A stretch of DNA of 64,000 nucleotides from Anaerolineales bacterium (GTDB taxonomy: Bacteria > Chloroflexota > Anaerolineae > Anaerolineales > Villigracilaceae), in contig JACKAV010000001.1 in NCBI GenBank assembly GCA_020634895.1, forward strand, positions 434,001-498,000, written 5' to 3'. The position numbers and the translations under genes are program-made. The notes below the pieces were generated by a model, which saw only the letters and a list, made by a program, of their open reading frames with translations, was not told where the DNA came from and searched no databases. Each line of letters starts with the position of its first letter. Positions within the stretch are counted from its first letter, which is position 1. Below, piece by piece: positions 45,849 through 57,160 of the stretch.

Positions 45849-46100
45849 ATGACTAAAGAAGATGGCAAAATCAGAGTGGACGGTGTTGTGGTTGAAGCAT
45901 TACCTGGAACCCAATTCCGGGTGAAGCTCGATAATGGGCATGAAGTACTGGCCTATCTTTCGGGTAAAATGCGCAAACACTACATCCGTATCTTGTTGGG
46001 TGACCGTGTCGCTCTTGAGATGTCGCCTTACGATATGTCACGCGGGCGCATCACGTTCCGTCAGCGCAAGCAGGCCCCCGTAGCTCCCGCCCAAGAATAG
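45849..46100 (+). CDS. infA: Translation initiation factor IF-1
   Basis: An 83-residue OB-fold initiation factor that occupies the ribosomal A site during initiation. IRVDGVVVEALPGTQFRVKL, DNGHEVLAYLSGKMRKHYIRI and LLGDRVALEMSPYDMSRGRITFR are the conserved blocks; a short Pro/Ala-rich tail (QAPVAPAQE) is extra. infA more often sits near the S13/S11/alpha genes; here it is paired with rpsU, which suggests joint control of initiation components. Confidence 0.95.
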   Translation: MTKEDGKIRVDGVVVEALPGTQFRVKLDNGHEVLAYLSGKMRKHYIRILLGDRVALEMSPYDMSRGRITFRQRKQAPVAPAQE

Positions 46101-46127
46101 CCCCTGCTTTGACTTGTTCCCAACAAT

Positions 46128-46161
46128 AAAAAAGGCGTCCGATTTTCGGACGCCTTTTTTT
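46128..46161. terminator. Bidirectional terminator
   Basis: AAAAAAGGCGTCCG and CGGACGCCTTTTTTT pair around ATTTT, with T tracts on both strands, between the convergent infA (+) and DHOD-like (-) genes. Confidence 0.9.
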
Positions 46162-46174
46162 GTCTCTTTATTCG

Positions 46175-47176
46175 TTACGGAAGTTCCCGCCACGAGTCGA
46201 GGACTTTCATGTAGTTTGCACGTTCAAATGCAGCGGGTTCACCCACGTTCTTCTGGCTCATGCTGCCCTGCATTTGTTCAATGGACTCGTACTCTTTTTC
46301 CTGCATCCAGGCTTGCAGGTTTTCCAAGATCGCGGGGACAGATTTGCTGCCATTTTCCAGCAGGTTTGACGTCATCATTGCGACCTTTGCTCCAGCCATC
46401 ATCGCTTTGAGTACATCATTCGCTGTGTGGACGCCTGTTGTCAGCGCGTAATCTGTCTGGACTTTCCCATACAAAATGGAGATCCAGCGCAGGGGGAGGC
46501 GCATCTCTGAGGGCGTGCTCAGCTCAAGGCTGTGGACAACGCTCAACTGCTCGAGGTCAAAATCGGGTTGATAGAAGCGGTTGAAAAGCACCAATCCGTC
46601 GGCGCCCGCTTCCACGATCCGCTTGGCGAAATTGGGAATGGAAGTGATGAACGGGCTGAGCTTCACCGCGAGCGGTATGCTGATGGCAGATTTTACTTCT
46701 GCGACCAACTCCACCTGGGCGTTCTCGATCTCTTCGCTTTTCATGTCGGGATCGGTAACGAGATAATACAGGTTCAACTCGAGCGCATCTGCGCCAGCTT
46801 CCTGCATCTTTTTCGCGTAACTTGTCCAGCCGCCTTTCGAAACACCGTTCAAGCTGCCGATCACCGGAATGCTCAGGGATTTCTTGAGTTCACCCAAGTG
46901 ATTGAGATATTTCTCCGGGCTGACGCCATACATACCGCCATCGGGGAGATAGGTGAGGGCTTCGGCAAAAGACTCGGTGCCGCGTGACAGGTAATGGTCA
47001 AGTTCGAGCGACTCGTGGATGATCTGTTCCTCAAAGAGGGAGTACATCACAACGGCGGAGATTCCCGCCTCTTCCAACTTTTTAGCTGATTCGAGCTTCC
47101 TTGTGAGCGGTGAAGCTGACGCCACGAGCGGATTCTTCAGCTTCAATCCTAAATATGTAGTGGATAGGTCGGTCAT
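46175..47176 (-). CDS. Dihydroorotate dehydrogenase-like flavoprotein
   Basis: A 333-residue TIM-barrel FMN protein of the class 1 DHOD superfamily. It begins LSTTYLGLKLKNPLVASASPLT, has the FMN-site segments IPVIGSLNGVSKGGW, ALELNLYYL and IPLAVKLSPFITSI, and ends with the phosphate-binding region (TTGVHTANDVLKAMMAGAKVAMM). The catalytic Cys/Ser loop differs from biosynthetic PyrD, so orotate formation is not assured. It starts one base after the nifJ stop, with GAGGAG inside nifJ as ribosome site; such DHOD-like genes often accompany nifJ. An upstream in-frame codon (47251) would overlap nifJ and is rejected. Confidence 0.85.
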   Translation of the reverse strand: MTDLSTTYLGLKLKNPLVASASPLTRKLESAKKLEEAGISAVVMYSLFEEQIIHESLELDHYLSRGTESFAEALTYLPDGGMYGVSPEKYLNHLGELKKSLSIPVIGSLNGVSKGGWTSYAKKMQEAGADALELNLYYLVTDPDMKSEEIENAQVELVAEVKSAISIPLAVKLSPFITSIPNFAKRIVEAGADGLVLFNRFYQPDFDLEQLSVVHSLELSTPSEMRLPLRWISILYGKVQTDYALTTGVHTANDVLKAMMAGAKVAMMTSNLLENGSKSVPAILENLQAWMQEKEYESIEQMQGSMSQKNVGEPAAFERANYMKVLDSWRELP

Positions 47177-47177
47177 G

Positions 47178-50738
<3,561 letters not shown>

Positions 50739-50880
50739 GCTTTGGCTCCTATAAAAGGCATTTCGCCTTGAAATTTCTCAATTATTAAGTGTATTCCTGC
50801 GGGATGAATTACGTTAGTTATATATGACTTAATTCCTTATGCCTGTTGTCATATTTTGGATAAGATTGGTGGAAATAAGA

Positions 50881-50907
50881 AAAACACCTCAAAAAATGAG
50901 GCGTTTT
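50881..50907 (-). terminator. Terminator of the DUF4406-EamA-Nudix operon
   Basis: On the minus strand AAAACGCCTC and GAGGTGTTTT pair (one mismatch) around a T-rich loop and run into TTTTCTTATTT. It lies 33 bases after the DUF4406 stop and before nifJ. Confidence 0.75.
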
Positions 50908-50939
50908 GATGGATTTTGTTTGATTTAAAAAAGGGATGT

Positions 50940-51308
50940 TTAGTGTTCAGCAATCTCGTCCACTGAATAAAAAATTTTCGCACCTTTATCTTTTGCCGTG
51001 CTGACCATCAAGTCAGCGCCGGATGATGGACCGCCAACTCGGAGGACGGCGTCGCATTTATCGAGCAGTTTGACGGCAATGGGATGGAATATCTCATTGA
51101 ACGGTTCATCGCCGATCTCTTTTGAGCCAGCCAACGCCAGCAGGGGAAGCGCGAACCATTCGCCCAATACCGGGATGTGTCCCTTGCGGAAGATGGGTAG
51201 CGCGAACGATTCCATAAAATGAACATTTGCTGCGATCTTTTCCGGGTCATCATTTGTGCCCGAGCGGTATGGACCAGCGATCAGGATCATCATGGGTTTG
51301 TTGCTCAT
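50940..51308 (-). CDS. DUF4406 / nucleoside deoxyribosyltransferase-like
   Basis: A 122-residue small Rossmann-like protein. The start MMILIAGPYRSGTNDDPEKIAANV and the ending DAVLRVGGPSSGADLMVSTAKDKGAKIFYSVDEI match the nucleoside 2-deoxyribosyltransferase-like DUF4406 group. In true transferases a catalytic Glu and the S-G-T/D loop are used; PSSGAD is present, but the activity cannot be claimed. It is the last gene of a minus-strand set of three with a DMT transporter and a Nudix hydrolase, which suggests handling of nucleotide-type metabolites. Confidence 0.75.
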   Translation of the reverse strand: MSNKPMMILIAGPYRSGTNDDPEKIAANVHFMESFALPIFRKGHIPVLGEWFALPLLALAGSKEIGDEPFNEIFHPIAVKLLDKCDAVLRVGGPSSGADLMVSTAKDKGAKIFYSVDEIAEH

Positions 51309-51324
51309 ACATTTTCTCCGGTTT

Positions 51325-52251
51325 CTAAAGTTTGTTTTTTGAAATGGGCAAATATCGCCACAATTGAACGATCAATATTCCCGCGACCACGAACGCCAAA
51401 CCAAGCATCTGTTTTCCGTTGATCGTCTCACCGAGAAATATCCACGCAAGGATGGTGATCTGCGGGAGCATGGTTGAGTTGATGATGCCGGATTCCACGG
51501 CTGTAAGCGTTTGCAGGGACTTGTTCCAAAGCGTGAAGGCGAAGGCTGTATTCACAAGCGCGAGCCAGCCGATGATCGCCCACTGCTGGAGAGTCAACAC
51601 GCGGATACCTTGAACGCCGACGCCGATGCCCAGCATCAGCACGCCTCCGACTCCCATGCTGATGGTTGTGACCACAATGGGGCTGATCCTGCCGTGTGAG
51701 TTGACCTTTCTCCCAAGCACCGCCGCCGCCGCATTCGACGTCACACCGACGAACGCGGCAAGCAGACCAAGCGTCTGACCGCCCTCAAGAGATAGGGGCA
51801 GAAAATAGACCAATGCCCCAACCACCGTGATAAAGATGCCGCCCCATTGCAGCAGGGACGTCCGCTCGTGGATGCTGTACATGCTGTACACAGCTATGAA
51901 GATAGGCGAGAAGTTCAACAGCAGGGTCAAAGTTGGTGCGGGGAGCAAAGCCAGCCCCACAAATTGTGAGCCTTGTGCCAGGGTGTAGTACAACAGCCCA
52001 AGGACGATCAATTCACCCCATTGGGCTTTTGGTAATTCTCGTATGGTCTTGCGGTGTTCTGTATTGAACAACACCACAGGTAAGAGACATAGAAATGCCA
52101 GCGTATAACGCAGACCGGCAAAGGTCACTGGCGGGAGGTCTGACCTCAACCCGAACTTGATCAGCACCCACGAGGTTGACCAAAGGAAAGTCACAAATAA
52201 AGCTTGCGCGACGGCGGTAAGATGAGATCGGTTCGTTTTTGTTACAGACAT
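51325..52251 (-). CDS. EamA/DMT-family transporter
   Basis: A 308-residue membrane protein with ten predicted helices in two EamA repeats, of the drug/metabolite transporter superfamily. Typical segments are FLWSTSWVLIKFGLRSDLPPVTFAGLRYTLAFLCLLP in the first half and VNTAFAFTLWNKSLQTLTAVESGIINSTMLPQI in the second. It probably moves a small metabolite across the cytoplasmic membrane; substrate and direction are unknown. It lies between the DUF4406 and Nudix genes with gaps under 20 bases. Confidence 0.9.
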   Translation of the reverse strand: MSVTKTNRSHLTAVAQALFVTFLWSTSWVLIKFGLRSDLPPVTFAGLRYTLAFLCLLPVVLFNTEHRKTIRELPKAQWGELIVLGLLYYTLAQGSQFVGLALLPAPTLTLLLNFSPIFIAVYSMYSIHERTSLLQWGGIFITVVGALVYFLPLSLEGGQTLGLLAAFVGVTSNAAAAVLGRKVNSHGRISPIVVTTISMGVGGVLMLGIGVGVQGIRVLTLQQWAIIGWLALVNTAFAFTLWNKSLQTLTAVESGIINSTMLPQITILAWIFLGETINGKQMLGLAFVVAGILIVQLWRYLPISKNKL

Positions 52252-52268
52252 TAGAATCGCTAAAAAAT

Positions 52269-52802
52269 TTATCCGTTCAAGTGAGGTCGCGCCATTAATA
52301 ATGCCGCCAATGATTTTGCATCCGGCATGTCGCCGCGCTCTGCCATGGCGAGGGCCTCTTTGACGGGAATCTTCTCAAGCGTCAGGAATTCGTCATCGTC
52401 TGCTTCGAGCGGATTGTGGTGGAGGTCGGTCGCTAAAAAGACGCCCATGTATTCGGTTGAGTAACCAGGCGCGAGGTAGAACGAGCCGATATGCGTCAAT
52501 TTGTGCGCTTCCATTCCGGTCTCTTCACGGATCTCGCGCGCGGCGCAATCCTCGAATGGTTCGTCTCCATCTCGCGTACCGGCGGGGAGTTCGAGCATGT
52601 CCATTCCGGCGGCGTGACGGTACTGCCTGACGAAGAGCAGATTGCCATCGGCGTCGAGCGGAATGATCACCACCGAGCCGCCGTGTTCGACGATCTCGAA
52701 TTTGGTTTCGCGCCCATCGGGCGTTTTGAGAAAATCGCGGCGGATGGTGAATGCGCGTCCCTTCATTAGGACTTCCGAGCGGAGCAATTCAAAAGATGAC
52801 AT
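52269..52802 (-). CDS. Nudix hydrolase, ADP-ribose pyrophosphatase-like
   Basis: A 177-residue Nudix enzyme most like NudF/ADP-ribose pyrophosphatases, which split ADP-ribose to AMP and ribose-5-phosphate. The N-terminal swap domain (SEVLMKGRAFTIRRDFLKTPDG) is followed by VRQYRHAAGMDMLELPAGTR and the Nudix box (GDEPFEDCAAREIREETGME). The C-terminal E-loop includes YLAPGYSTEYMGVFLA. It is the first gene of the three-gene minus-strand set. Confidence 0.88.
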   Translation of the reverse strand: MSSFELLRSEVLMKGRAFTIRRDFLKTPDGRETKFEIVEHGGSVVIIPLDADGNLLFVRQYRHAAGMDMLELPAGTRDGDEPFEDCAAREIREETGMEAHKLTHIGSFYLAPGYSTEYMGVFLATDLHHNPLEADDDEFLTLEKIPVKEALAMAERGDMPDAKSLAALLMARPHLNG

Positions 52803-52836
52803 GAGAGATTCCTTTTTGAATTCGTTTCAAATGCAA

Positions 52837-52871
52837 AAGAAAAAAGCCCAGGCTAAATTGACCTGGGCTTT
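52837..52871 (-). terminator. Terminator of LysM lipoprotein gene
   Basis: AAAGCCCAGG and CCTGGGCTTT form a perfect stem; on the minus strand the stem is followed by a T tract (TTTTCTTTT). It lies 13 bases after the lipoprotein stop. Confidence 0.85.
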
Positions 52872-52884
52872 AGTTTATTCAGAA

Positions 52885-53640
52885 TTACGGGATTTGCAGT
52901 ACCTGCCCAACTGTCAACTTCGACGAGGCAGAAATATTGTTGGCAGTTGCAATGGCATTTGGATCCACATCGCCGTATTTGCAGGCGATGCTGTACACCG
53001 TTTCGTCTCCCGAAACGACGGAATAGGAAGCGGGGTGCGCCTGTAGCGAACGCGAGCCGGGGAAGCCCCCAGCATTTTGCGGAATGGTCAACACGGTTCC
53101 CGCCACAAGGTTATAGGCTTCAGCAGGGGTCAACCCGCTGGCGGCAAGCAATGCATCCGGGTCGACGTTATAGCGGCGGGCGATGCAGTAGGGGAATTCA
53201 CCCGACATCAATGTATAGGAGGGTGGTCGTACGCCGGGTGGAACGGAAGTTGCCGCAGGTGCAGAGGTCGCGGGGACATCAGTGGCAGCGTCTGCATTGG
53301 CGTTTGTGGGCGTGGACACATTGACTTCCACCGTGGGGGTGGCAGTGACGATTGCAACGGATGTTCCGTCAGTGCTGGTTGCACCCGCTTCAGGAGTGCC
53401 GGTCGTGGCGGGGTCGCCGCCAGCCGCAACCGTTTGAGCCGCTTCTGTCTGCTTGGCAAATTGTTCTATCATCTCCATTGGGTTTTCAACAGAGGCAATA
53501 GGGGAAACAAACAATCCCGTTGGAATCTGGGTTGGGGTTTCGGCGGGCGCAGCCGAAAGGGATTGAGTGCATGCAGAAAGCAAGATCGTTCCCACCATCA
53601 GGATGGAAAAAATCAGCATACTGCGTTGTTTTTGGGTCAT
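52885..53640 (-). CDS. LysM-domain lipoprotein
   Basis: A 251-residue exported lipoprotein. The signal sequence LIFSILMVGTILLSACTQ has a clear lipobox (LSAC, Cys ~24). A Thr/Ala/Pro-rich linker (about 75-135) leads to two LysM domains: SYTLMSGEFPYCIARRYNVD and SYSVVSGDETVYSIACKYGD, each ending in a (T)VLTIP/QVLQIP motif. It should attach to the outer face of the membrane and bind peptidoglycan or related glycans. GAGGAG precedes the ATG. No enzymatic domain is seen. Confidence 0.9.
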   Translation of the reverse strand: MTQKQRSMLIFSILMVGTILLSACTQSLSAAPAETPTQIPTGLFVSPIASVENPMEMIEQFAKQTEAAQTVAAGGDPATTGTPEAGATSTDGTSVAIVTATPTVEVNVSTPTNANADAATDVPATSAPAATSVPPGVRPPSYTLMSGEFPYCIARRYNVDPDALLAASGLTPAEAYNLVAGTVLTIPQNAGGFPGSRSLQAHPASYSVVSGDETVYSIACKYGDVDPNAIATANNISASSKLTVGQVLQIP

Positions 53641-53708
53641 ATATTCTCCTCGTTCCTTATACTAAAAAATGATGGTAGCACATGAAGTTTAAAGCGTCAA
53701 GCGGTGGA

Positions 53709-55691
53709 TTATCGACTGCAATCAAGTGACAATCTGGCGGATTCGACATCTTTTTCGGCTCCGATTGGACCGTTTTCCTGTATCTGCTCCCAGACTGTGC
53801 AGACCGCTTTGAGCGTTTTTCTGTCAACTTTAAGAACCGTGTTCGACAGGTCCAATGCCTTGTCAATTTCACCATTCATGGCGAAGGACTCAACGAAAAC
53901 CAGCCACTCACGCGGGTCTTGCGGCTGCGCGTTGAGGGATAACGCCTCCTCTGCCAGTTGTGCGGACGTTACATAATCGCCTTGTTGATTTGACAGTTCC
54001 GCTTTGGTGACGTAATAGCACCAATCATGTTTCGGCTCCGGGAAGAACATCGGCTCGGCAGCGTGTTTTGGATTTGTAATGATGCGGGATGGGTCGGAAA
54101 GCGAAATGGCTTCGACCAATACATCCGGCAATTGCGAATAGATTTCCTCGTCGCGGTGTGATGAATCAAGTACGTGCAAACATCCATTTTTAGGAAGGTA
54201 AAAAACAACAGCATTGGAAGTTGTGCTGTGAAAATTGACAGTGCGGTATGGATACGAAATCCCCACATTCTCTTCCAAGGATGGCAGCGTGGAACCGCCC
54301 AAACGCTTTTCAGTATAAAGAAGGATATAGCGCAGGTCGGAGCGTGTGTAGTCCGGCGCATACATCCAGTTAATGGGAGCCGTGAAAGAGAGGTCGGTTT
54401 CGTAATCGATGGGCATTTCGTGGGTGAGCAGGACGGTGTTCGGCTCCAGCGCGGGCATGCGCCATGCCATTTGCCAGTAGATATTTCCCTGCTGCTGCCA
54501 GTCTCTGCGAAAGATGTTCGCGTTGAAGAATTGCTGTCCGATGCCGAGGGCGATGAGCGCGGAGAAGATAACGATTTGTGTGCGTTGATTTTTGATGAGC
54601 AGTTCCACCAGACCGAGCACGAACATCGTTGAGCCAAGCATGATCGATATCATGAACCGGTCATAGGAGGATTGCAGGGTTAACGGTAGTCCTGCCGCCA
54701 GCGAAGGGAGACGTCCGAGAAGGATGGCGAAGACGCCTGCAACGATCAGGGAAACAGCGAAAGTTTTATCCGTCGCTTCGGTTTGTGCGGAGCGGAGAAG
54801 TATCGGTGTGAGAAAAACGAATGAGAGGGCAACCAAGCCCAAGGTCAGGAGTGAGGCGGGCGCGGTTAGGGTGGGAAACGTCAACACGAGGACTTGCGCC
54901 CAGATGTAGAAAGCGGCTTTCCAAAGAGCATCCAGCGTCTGTGTCAAAAAGTAGATTAAGTTTGGCGATTGCGCGGCTGTGACTTCGTAAGAATCATACG
55001 GACCGAACTTGTAATAATAGAAGAGCCACGCAGCGTTGAGAATCCAGATGAGAAGATAAGGGAGCCAGATTCTGATGGTTTTGGTAAAGCGTTCGCGGAA
55101 GTTCCCTTGAAAGAATATCAAAAGGATAAAGAAGCGAATTCCTTCGATGCCGAAAAAATATTCGGTGGGAAAGATGCCACAGATTTGTAAAAGTATCGCA
55201 ATGATGGTGTCGGTCCGCTTTTGGGTGCGGAGGGCTTTGAAAGTAAAGCCGAAGGACAGCAAATAAAAAAGGAAGGGGATGAGTTCCTGGTTGATATGTG
55301 TTAGAGCCACCCAGTGCTGACTGTAGCCGGGGAAAACAAGCATCAGTAACGCGGCGATATATGCAAGTGTTTTGCGTTGAGGAAAGATCTGGTTGAACGT
55401 CCACCAGGCAGTGACGCCGATCAGAAAACGGATGATGAGCGCGAAGATCTGCCAGTAAAGCGGATTTGGCGGAATGAGGCTGGTCGTGAAATAGAAGATG
55501 GGTCCGAGGAAGGGACGGAACGGCATGAAAGCCGGTACGAATTCGGCGGGACCCAAAAAGCGGGTGATCCACGCGAAGGGCCAGTCGTCCCAGTAAAAGC
55601 CGGTGAGGGGCAAAAGCAGCCCGTAGGCAATAATAGTAATGATGCCAATTAATAAGGTTTTGCGTGTTGTAGTAGAAAGGCGGAATTGCAT
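53709..55691 (-). CDS. Large membrane protein, GT-C-like
   Basis: A 660-residue protein with about ten to twelve transmembrane segments in the first 420 residues and a soluble C-terminal part. The start has FYWDDWPFAWITRFLG, with an acidic DD motif after the first helix as in GT-C glycosyltransferases that use polyprenyl-phosphate sugars. The C-terminal ~110 residues (WCYYVTKAELSNQQGDYVTSAQLAEEALSL...) look like TPR helices. No family can be named with certainty. On the minus strand, TATAAT ends six bases before the ATG and there is no Shine-Dalgarno, so the transcript probably starts at the start codon. Confidence 0.65.
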   Translation of the reverse strand: MQFRLSTTTRKTLLIGIITIIAYGLLLPLTGFYWDDWPFAWITRFLGPAEFVPAFMPFRPFLGPIFYFTTSLIPPNPLYWQIFALIIRFLIGVTAWWTFNQIFPQRKTLAYIAALLMLVFPGYSQHWVALTHINQELIPFLFYLLSFGFTFKALRTQKRTDTIIAILLQICGIFPTEYFFGIEGIRFFILLIFFQGNFRERFTKTIRIWLPYLLIWILNAAWLFYYYKFGPYDSYEVTAAQSPNLIYFLTQTLDALWKAAFYIWAQVLVLTFPTLTAPASLLTLGLVALSFVFLTPILLRSAQTEATDKTFAVSLIVAGVFAILLGRLPSLAAGLPLTLQSSYDRFMISIMLGSTMFVLGLVELLIKNQRTQIVIFSALIALGIGQQFFNANIFRRDWQQQGNIYWQMAWRMPALEPNTVLLTHEMPIDYETDLSFTAPINWMYAPDYTRSDLRYILLYTEKRLGGSTLPSLEENVGISYPYRTVNFHSTTSNAVVFYLPKNGCLHVLDSSHRDEEIYSQLPDVLVEAISLSDPSRIITNPKHAAEPMFFPEPKHDWCYYVTKAELSNQQGDYVTSAQLAEEALSLNAQPQDPREWLVFVESFAMNGEIDKALDLSNTVLKVDRKTLKAVCTVWEQIQENGPIGAEKDVESARLSLDCSR

Positions 55692-55745
55692 TTGGCAATT
55701 ATAACCATACCCCTTGTTAACTTTTATGTCCCTTAATTGGAGTTC

Positions 55746-56789
55746 TTATTCACCCCTCACGGCAAAAACATTCACCGCTTGATTTTTTCCCTTGAAAATG
55801 ATCCTGCCCAGATCGTCCAATTTGATGTCGTCAGGCAGACCTTCGCGGGTGTAGTTATCGATGATCAGGGGGTGAAGCGCTTCTTTTGTGTACTCCTCGA
55901 TGCGGTCAGCCAGGTTGACCGTGTCACCGATGCAGGTGTAAATGGCGCGGTTCTGTGTGCCTGTGTAACCGACTGTCATTTTCCCTGAAGCGATCCCAAT
56001 GCCGATATGGAGTTGCGTCTTGCCCTGTTCGCATTGTTCTTGATTGAATTCCTTCAGTCGTTCCAACATTTTCAACCCGGCGCGGACAGCCTTTTCGCGA
56101 TGGTCTTCAAAGAAAATCGGCGCGCCGAACATGGCAAGCAATCCATCGCCCATCATTTGATTTACGGTTCCGTTGTTATCGGTGATGGCATCGAACATCA
56201 TGCTGAAATAACGGTTGAGCAGGTCAATTGTTTCGACCGGGTCTTGATTCTCTGCAATGCTGGTGAACGAGCGGATGTCTGCGAACAATACAGTGGCGGT
56301 CACTTGTTTTCCGCCCAGTGAAAACCCCGTACGCAATAGTTCTTCCGCCACTTCTTTCGTGGCAAAAGTGCGGAAGAGTTTCCTTTGTTCATCGCGCAGT
56401 CTCTTCTTTTCGAGGCTGGCGTTGACTCTCGCGCGAAGCAGAATCGGGTTGATCGGTTTGGTCAGGTAATCTTCCGCGCCGAGTTCCACGCATTTGACGA
56501 CCGCATCCAACTCTTCCATTGCAGAGGTCATGATGATCGGTATCTGCCGCAGTTCGGGGTCTTTCAGGCAGGCTGCCAAAACCTCAAAACCGTTCATCAC
56601 CGGCATTTCGATATCGAGCAGCATCAAATCGAACATGCCCGAACTGAATTTCTCCAACCCCTCTTTTCCGTTTTCGGCGGTTTCAACCATATGTCCCTGC
56701 AGCTCAAGATGGCGCGACAGCGCCATGCGGTTGACCTTGTTATCGTCCACGACGAGCAGACGGGCGGGTTCGGAGGAAGGTTGCGACAT
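55746..56789 (-). CDS. Receiver-adenylate/guanylate cyclase
   Basis: A 347-residue response regulator with an enzymatic output. Residues 10-125 are a receiver (RLLVVDDNKVNRMAL, phospho-acceptor in LMLLDIEMPVM, IIMTSAM, YLTKPINP), and about 165-345 a class III nucleotidyl cyclase with the metal Asp in FADIRSFTSI and MMGDGLLAMFG, and the VNLADRI region. So phosphorylation should regulate cAMP or cGMP production. It begins four bases after the HPt gene, downstream of the eight-GAF hybrid kinase, and is the probable end point of that relay. Confidence 0.92.
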   Translation of the reverse strand: MSQPSSEPARLLVVDDNKVNRMALSRHLELQGHMVETAENGKEGLEKFSSGMFDLMLLDIEMPVMNGFEVLAACLKDPELRQIPIIMTSAMEELDAVVKCVELGAEDYLTKPINPILLRARVNASLEKKRLRDEQRKLFRTFATKEVAEELLRTGFSLGGKQVTATVLFADIRSFTSIAENQDPVETIDLLNRYFSMMFDAITDNNGTVNQMMGDGLLAMFGAPIFFEDHREKAVRAGLKMLERLKEFNQEQCEQGKTQLHIGIGIASGKMTVGYTGTQNRAIYTCIGDTVNLADRIEEYTKEALHPLIIDNYTREGLPDDIKLDDLGRIIFKGKNQAVNVFAVRGE

Positions 56790-56793
56790 GGGA

Positions 56794-57126
56794 TTATCTT
56801 AACTCGCTTAATTCCTTTTTGACGGATTCAAACGCCTCTTTCAGGACCTCGAGCCTGTTTCCCACTTCGAAGTTGTTCTCACGCCCCATCATTTCCAACT
56901 CACGCGCAAGGGACGCCAGTTCGGTCGCGCCAAAGGTGTTCGCGTTCGATTTGAGACTGTGAGCCGCGCGCCGGAACGTTTCGGCGTCCTTCGCGGCAAT
57001 CGCAATCTTCATTTCGTTCATTTGGACGACGGCATCATCAAAGAAAGTTCCGATCAATTCTTTGATAAAGTCTTCGCCGGTGCTTTCCTTAAGCTCATTA
57101 AAGGTGTTCATATCCAGAAGGGTCAT
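56794..57126 (-). CDS. HPt phosphotransfer protein
   Basis: A 110-residue four-helix histidine phosphotransfer protein. FRRAAHSLKSNANTFGA carries the phosphorylated His (about residue 56). It would carry phosphate from the receivers of the hybrid kinase to the receiver of the cyclase. I start at the ATG at 57126, 34 bases after the kinase stop; a longer frame to 57243 overlaps the kinase and has no HPt-like sequence. The 4-base gap to the cyclase gene suggests tight coupling. Confidence 0.9.
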   Translation of the reverse strand: MTLLDMNTFNELKESTGEDFIKELIGTFFDDAVVQMNEMKIAIAAKDAETFRRAAHSLKSNANTFGATELASLARELEMMGRENNFEVGNRLEVLKEAFESVKKELSELR

Positions 57127-57160
57127 AACACTCCATTTGCAAGTCACATGCCAGCGCGGA